A stretch of 9,702 bases of DNA. Origin: an uncultured Butyricicoccus sp. Its GTDB lineage: Bacteria > Bacillota > Clostridia > Oscillospirales > Butyricicoccaceae. Location: the NCBI GenBank assembly GCA_947575935.1, contig CANPPM010000092.1:1-9702 (forward strand), read 5' to 3'. Below the pieces are notes generated by a model. That model had not been told where the DNA came from and made no database searches. It worked only from the letters and a program-made list of their open reading frames with translations. A program made the position numbers and the translations under genes. This document shows, in pieces, positions 6,420-9,702 of the stretch; position 1 is the stretch's first letter; each line of letters opens with the position of its first letter.

Positions 6420-7844
6420 TTACACTGCGTGCCCAAACAGACACCGCAAAGTCGTTTTATCGATCTCTATTTCAGCAAAGGCGCCGGTCTTAAGCCCCTG
6501 TCCTGAACAACAGACCAGCAAACCGCCCTCCGTGCGCGCAGCATAGGGATAATTCGGATCTTTTCCCTCTCCGTCGACCAACACACGCAAGCGCTTGCCC
6601 AAATAATCGGCCTGCCGCTTTTCCACCGTCTCATCCTGTACCCGCAGCAGACGTTCAAACTGCCTCTGCTTTTCTTCCTTCGTCATGTGATCCGGGTATT
6701 CTGCCGCAGGTGTGCCGCTACGTTTGGAATATAGGAAAGTATACAGCATGTCAAACCCCACTTCCCGCACAAGCGTTAAGGTCTGCTCAAAATCTGTTTC
6801 CGTCTCTCCCGGGAACCCAACGATAATATCGCTGGATAACGTGATTTCAGGCATTTTTTCCCGCGCATAGGCGATGAGTCCGCGATAATGTTCAGCGGTA
6901 TAACCACGATTCATACGGTGTAGAATTTCATCGCTGCCCGACTGGAACGGCAGGTGCAGCTGTCTGGCAACATGCCGGCATTCTGCCATGGTATCGAACA
7001 GCCTGGGGGATGCATCCTTCGGATGACTGGTCATAAAACGAATCAAATATTCTCCAGGTACAGCGTCCAGTCGCCGCAGCAAAGCAGAAAAATCCTCTCC
7101 CTGCCCAAGATCTCTGCCATAGGAATTGACATTTTGCCCTAAAAGCGTGATATCCTTATATCCTGCTGCAATCAGTTCCCGAAACTCACTTTCAATGGTT
7201 TCCGGATCACGGCTGCGTTCCCGTCCGCGCACATACGGAACGATACAGTAGGTACAGAAATTATTGCATCCATACATAATGGACAGCCAAGCGCGTACAC
7301 CGTCCCCGCGCAGAACGGGCAATCCCTCGGCAATTTCGCCCTTTTCATCCCCAGAAAGGTCAAAAACACGTTTGTTTTCGGTCAGCGTACGGAACAGAAG
7401 TTCAGGAAAACGCCAAAGCGCATGTGTCCCAAATACCAAATCTACGTGTGGATAGCTTTTCCGGACCTTTTCCGCTGCCTTTTCCTGCTGCACCATGCAG
7501 CCGCACAATGCAATCACCGTTTCCGGCCTCGCCTTTTTCACATGTGTCAACGCTCCGACATTTCCAAACGCACGGGATTCCGCATGCTCACGAACTGCAC
7601 AGGTATTATACAGAATCAGTCCGGCCTCGTTCAGATCGTCGGTCAGCGCATATCCCATTTCGACAAGCATGCCCGCGAGACGCTCTGTATCCGCAAAATT
7701 CTGCTGACAGCCAAAGGTATGCGCTACGGCGCGCGGTTTCCGACCGGAAAGCCGTTCTTGCTCCGCATTCCGCGCAGCAATCAGATCCATATATTCATAT
7801 TGACGCTGGATCTGTTCCTCCGGCACGATTTGCGCTGCGCACAT
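6420..7844 (-). CDS. miaB: tRNA-2-methylthio-N6-dimethylallyladenosine synthase MiaB
   Basis: This 474-residue methylthiotransferase converts i6A37 of tRNA to ms2i6A37 using two iron-sulfur clusters and SAM. The N-terminal UPF0004 domain has its three cluster ligands at Cys46 (TFGCQQN), Cys82 (NTCAVRE) and Cys116 (CGCMVQQ). The radical SAM motif CxxxCxxC is at Cys193, Cys197 and Cys200 (YGCNNFCTYC), followed by VPYVRGRERSR. LPFQSGSD is at 298-305, and a TRAM RNA-binding domain covers about 407-470. A roughly 40-residue N-terminal extension before the first domain is common in clostridial MiaB. The frame is open upstream to 7955, overlapping the DUF2344 gene, but the ATG at 7844 has an ideal ribosome site. 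It uses the product of MiaA, encoded downstream in the same cluster. MtaB- and RimO-type relatives are less likely given the GCQQN and YGCNNFCTYCIVPYVRG sequences. Confidence 0.95.
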   Translation of the reverse strand: MCAAQIVPEEQIQRQYEYMDLIAARNAEQERLSGRKPRAVAHTFGCQQNFADTERLAGMLVEMGYALTDDLNEAGLILYNTCAVREHAESRAFGNVGALTHVKKARPETVIALCGCMVQQEKAAEKVRKSYPHVDLVFGTHALWRFPELLFRTLTENKRVFDLSGDEKGEIAEGLPVLRGDGVRAWLSIMYGCNNFCTYCIVPYVRGRERSRDPETIESEFRELIAAGYKDITLLGQNVNSYGRDLGQGEDFSALLRRLDAVPGEYLIRFMTSHPKDASPRLFDTMAECRHVARQLHLPFQSGSDEILHRMNRGYTAEHYRGLIAYAREKMPEITLSSDIIVGFPGETETDFEQTLTLVREVGFDMLYTFLYSKRSGTPAAEYPDHMTKEEKQRQFERLLRVQDETVEKRQADYLGKRLRVLVDGEGKDPNYPYAARTEGGLLVCCSGQGLKTGAFAEIEIDKTTLRCLFGHAV

Positions 7845-7850
7845 CACATT

Positions 7851-7858
7851 TCCTCCTT
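7851..7858 (-). promoter_or_regulatory. Ribosome binding site deciding the miaB start
   Basis: AAGGAGGA lies with its GGAGG core 7 nt before ATG 7844. It selects this start over upstream in-frame codons that would overlap the preceding gene. A GTG directly before the ATG is in frame but sits too close to the site. Confidence 0.85.
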
Positions 7859-7899
7859 CCATCATCACGATACAGGCGTCGCATCGTCCTATTCTACGC

Positions 7900-8568
7900 T
7901 TAGCGAAACACCTGCATTTGTCCATTAAAAACGCAAAGCCGGTGATATGCCGCATCCTCCAAAGGAAACTGCGGATAGTATTGATTCATGGCTTTGGTCA
8001 AATAGTCCGGGCTAAGATTTCTGTTTCCGGCAGCGGTGACAGCCGTCAAAACAGCGGCGTTTTCCGTCTCCGCGATCTCAAGCATCCCCATCAGCTCTTT
8101 CATATTCACCAATTGTTCTCCCCGCTTAGAACGCTTTAAAATTTCTACCTTCTTACGGGAAAACAGTTCTTTGGCTGCTGCAGTTAACTCCCCCGGCACA
8201 CCCTCAGGGAACGGCCATGTAATACGGTATTTTGACCACGCAATGTCACGGACGGGCATACCGCCGTCAAACAACGGATAAATTTCAATCGCACGCAGCC
8301 CCTCCGGGAATACAGCATTGAGCGCTTCGACCGCGTTGACCGGTACGCATTCACTCAACAGCTGAAAGTCCAGCAGTTCCCATTCCCCTGAAAAGCCAGT
8401 CGGCAGAGGCAGCGCTACCGAAACATACGCGTGCTGGTTGAATCCTTCCGTAAACCACAGCGGCATTTCACAGCGTGCCATCGCCCTCTGCATCGTATGC
8501 ATTAGATCAAGATGAGAAATATAGCGCGCGCGTCCCATCTTAGCAAACTTCATACGGGCTTTAAACAT
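7900..8568 (-). CDS. DUF2344 (TIGR03936) radical-SAM-linked protein
   Basis: This 222-residue protein has the typical length for the family. The conserved N-terminal block RARYISHLDLMHTMQRA is at 13-29, and FTEGFNQHAYVSVALPLPTG at 39-58 is the family hallmark, usually written SEGFNPHPxISFALPLPLG. No signal peptide, membrane segment, or cysteine cluster is seen, so it is probably cytoplasmic. Members are encoded next to, or fused with, the radical SAM protein type found just upstream here. The ATG at 8568 overlaps the upstream stop by 8 bp (ATGTTTAA), which points to translational coupling and a joint role. GGGAGG at 8577-8582, 8 nt before the ATG, supports the start. The biochemical function is not established to my knowledge; an RNA- or ribosome-linked role would be a guess. 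Confidence 0.9.
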   Translation of the reverse strand: MFKARMKFAKMGRARYISHLDLMHTMQRAMARCEMPLWFTEGFNQHAYVSVALPLPTGFSGEWELLDFQLLSECVPVNAVEALNAVFPEGLRAIEIYPLFDGGMPVRDIAWSKYRITWPFPEGVPGELTAAAKELFSRKKVEILKRSKRGEQLVNMKELMGMLEIAETENAAVLTAVTAAGNRNLSPDYLTKAMNQYYPQFPLEDAAYHRLCVFNGQMQVFR

Positions 8569-9702
8569 CGCATTTTCCTCCCTTTAGCAGCGCATTTGCA
8601 CCGCAGCCTGCACACTTTGTCATACAGTCAGGCGTAGGCGCCGCTTCGCGAGATTTCAGCCATTCCCGTTTCAAATGCTCCTTATTAGTACCACAGCCGA
8701 TATGATCCCAAGGAAACAATTCATCCAGCGAACGCTGCCGGGCCGAATACCATAGCGGATCCAAGCCGCAAGCGGAAAATGCATCCTTCCATTTGTCCAA
8801 TGAAAACAAAGCGTCCCAACCATCGAATACGCAGCCGTTCTTCCACGCGGTGTAAAGGACTTTACCTTGTCTCCTATCTCCGCGCGCAATCGCCCCTTCT
8901 AAAACTGAAGTCTCTGCATCATGCCAACGATAGGTGACATTCTTGGTTTTCATAATTTTTTTCATATATTCTTGCTTGCCGGCAAGCGTTTCCAGCGTAT
9001 TTTGCGCATCCCATTGGAAAGGAGTCTGCGGTTTAGGGACGAAGCAAGAGGCGCTGGCAGTAACCTTTACACCACGTCCGCGATTGGCGGTGTTGACACG
9101 CCAACAGTAAGCGACCTTTTTGCAGAGATCGGCAATCCCATCCAAATCCTCTGAAGTCTCAGTCGGCAGTCCGATCATAAAATAGAGCTTAATATTATTC
9201 CAACCGCCTCGAAATGCGATCTCACAGGCATTGAGCAGATCCTCTTCTTTCAGGTTTTTGTTAATTACATCACGCAGACGCTCGGAACCAGCTTCCGGCG
9301 CAAAGGTCAGGCCGCTCTTCCGCACTTTTTGTACCCGCTCCATCAGTTCTGCATGAAAGCTGTCTGCCCGCAGTGACGGCAGGGAGAGGCTGATGTGCCG
9401 TGGTTCACAAAAATCCAGCATTGTTGCGGTCAGCTCAGATAAACGTCCGTAGTCACTGGTTGAAAGTGAAGAAAGCGAGATCTCCTCATAGCCTGAATTT
9501 TTTAAAACAGCTTCCGCCTGCCGCTGAAGCGTGGCAGGGGATTTGGTACGCAGCGGACGGTAGGTATGCCCAGCCTGACAGAAACGGCAACCACGCGGGC
9601 AACCGCGAAACAGCTCAATCATCGCACGGTCAAAGACAATATCGGTTGACGGTACCACAAAAGCATCCGGATAGTACATCTTATCCAAATCAGCTACAAT
9701 AC
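8561..9702 (-). CDS. TIGR03960-type radical SAM protein, C-terminal part (5' end off window)
   Basis: The frame stays open through the right edge, so the true start lies outside; 379 complete residues are visible. Near the beginning is the radical SAM cluster motif CPRGCRFC (fragment Cys34, Cys38, Cys41), within ELFRGCPRGCRFCQAG. LTFAPEAGSERLRDVINK and KLYFMIGLPTET follow, both typical of radical SAM barrels. A second cysteine group lies at the extreme C-terminus (CMTKCAGCGAN, then a last Cys: fragment 359, 363, 366, 377), perhaps an extra metal or cluster site. Full-length members are about 600 residues, with an N-terminal B12-binding-like domain, which would be upstream of this window. An internal TTG at 9688 is not a credible start because it would remove conserved sequence. 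It overlaps the DUF2344 partner by 8 bp. The substrate is unknown. Confidence 0.88.
   Translation of the reverse strand, partial: IVADLDKMYYPDAFVVPSTDIVFDRAMIELFRGCPRGCRFCQAGHTYRPLRTKSPATLQRQAEAVLKNSGYEEISLSSLSTSDYGRLSELTATMLDFCEPRHISLSLPSLRADSFHAELMERVQKVRKSGLTFAPEAGSERLRDVINKNLKEEDLLNACEIAFRGGWNNIKLYFMIGLPTETSEDLDGIADLCKKVAYCWRVNTANRGRGVKVTASASCFVPKPQTPFQWDAQNTLETLAGKQEYMKKIMKTKNVTYRWHDAETSVLEGAIARGDRRQGKVLYTAWKNGCVFDGWDALFSLDKWKDAFSACGLDPLWYSARQRSLDELFPWDHIGCGTNKEHLKREWLKSREAAPTPDCMTKCAGCGANALLKGGKCDV
8577..8582 (-). promoter_or_regulatory. Ribosome binding site of the DUF2344 gene
   Basis: GGGAGG lies 8 nt before ATG 8568, inside the last codons of the radical SAM gene. With the 8-bp gene overlap it suits coupled translation. 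An ATG at 8574 is out of frame and is not the start. Confidence 0.75.

Noticed and set aside
6173..6436. Minus-strand open frame of 87 codons overlapping the end of miaB
   Set aside because: The first start is inside miaB, and none of its ATG codons has a ribosome site. The composition (rich in Ser and charged residues, no pattern) does not look like YlbF/YmcA or CotE.
7422..7928. Plus-strand open frames of about 160-168 codons antisense to miaB
   Set aside because: They are mirror frames of the conserved miaB coding sequence, with no supporting start signal or family resemblance.
7845..7955. Longer MiaB starting inside the DUF2344 gene
   Set aside because: The ATG at 7844 has a perfectly placed AAGGAGG, and the extra N-terminus resembles no MiaB sequence.

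Overview
All genes in this window lie on the minus strand and read from the right edge to the left. They form one compact, probably co-transcribed cluster. In transcription order these are: the 3' part of a radical SAM protein (8561-9702, start off the window), a DUF2344 radical-SAM-linked protein (7900-8568), miaB (6420-7844), a 322-bp gap with no convincing gene (6098-6419), mutS (3503-6097), mutL (1512-3440), miaA (562-1500), hfq (276-524), and the 5' part of a membrane-anchored HlyD-like protein (1-252, end off the window). I found no tRNA, rRNA, CRISPR array, insertion sequence, or clear rho-independent terminator.

The organism is most likely a Gram-positive anaerobe of the Clostridia, perhaps Oscillospirales. 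Evidence: the miaB-mutS-mutL-miaA-hfq order typical of Firmicutes; an endonuclease-type MutL, as expected in a lineage without MutH; Phe at both Hfq positions 25 and 30, as in Gram-positive Hfq; strong AAGGAGG-type ribosome sites; and a TIGR03960/DUF2344 pair. Base composition is moderate, at roughly half G+C by eye. The lineage call is inference from gene content and residue patterns, not from a search.

Functionally the core unit joins three jobs. MutS and MutL find and nick DNA mismatches. MiaA and MiaB act in sequence on tRNA A37: MiaA makes i6A, then MiaB makes ms2i6A. Hfq is an RNA chaperone. The upstream radical SAM/DUF2344 pair has an 8-bp overlap and is a conserved pair whose role is not established, as far as I know. 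The HlyD-like gene continues the unit beyond the left edge.

Most of the window is ordinary, well-conserved housekeeping DNA. The points worth a second look are: an unexplained leader before mutS with several adjacent inverted repeats; an Asn where MutS normally has its switch histidine; a Glu-to-Asn change at the end of the MutL metal-binding motif; and an Hfq with a reduced basic rim. I see no clear evidence of an undescribed system.
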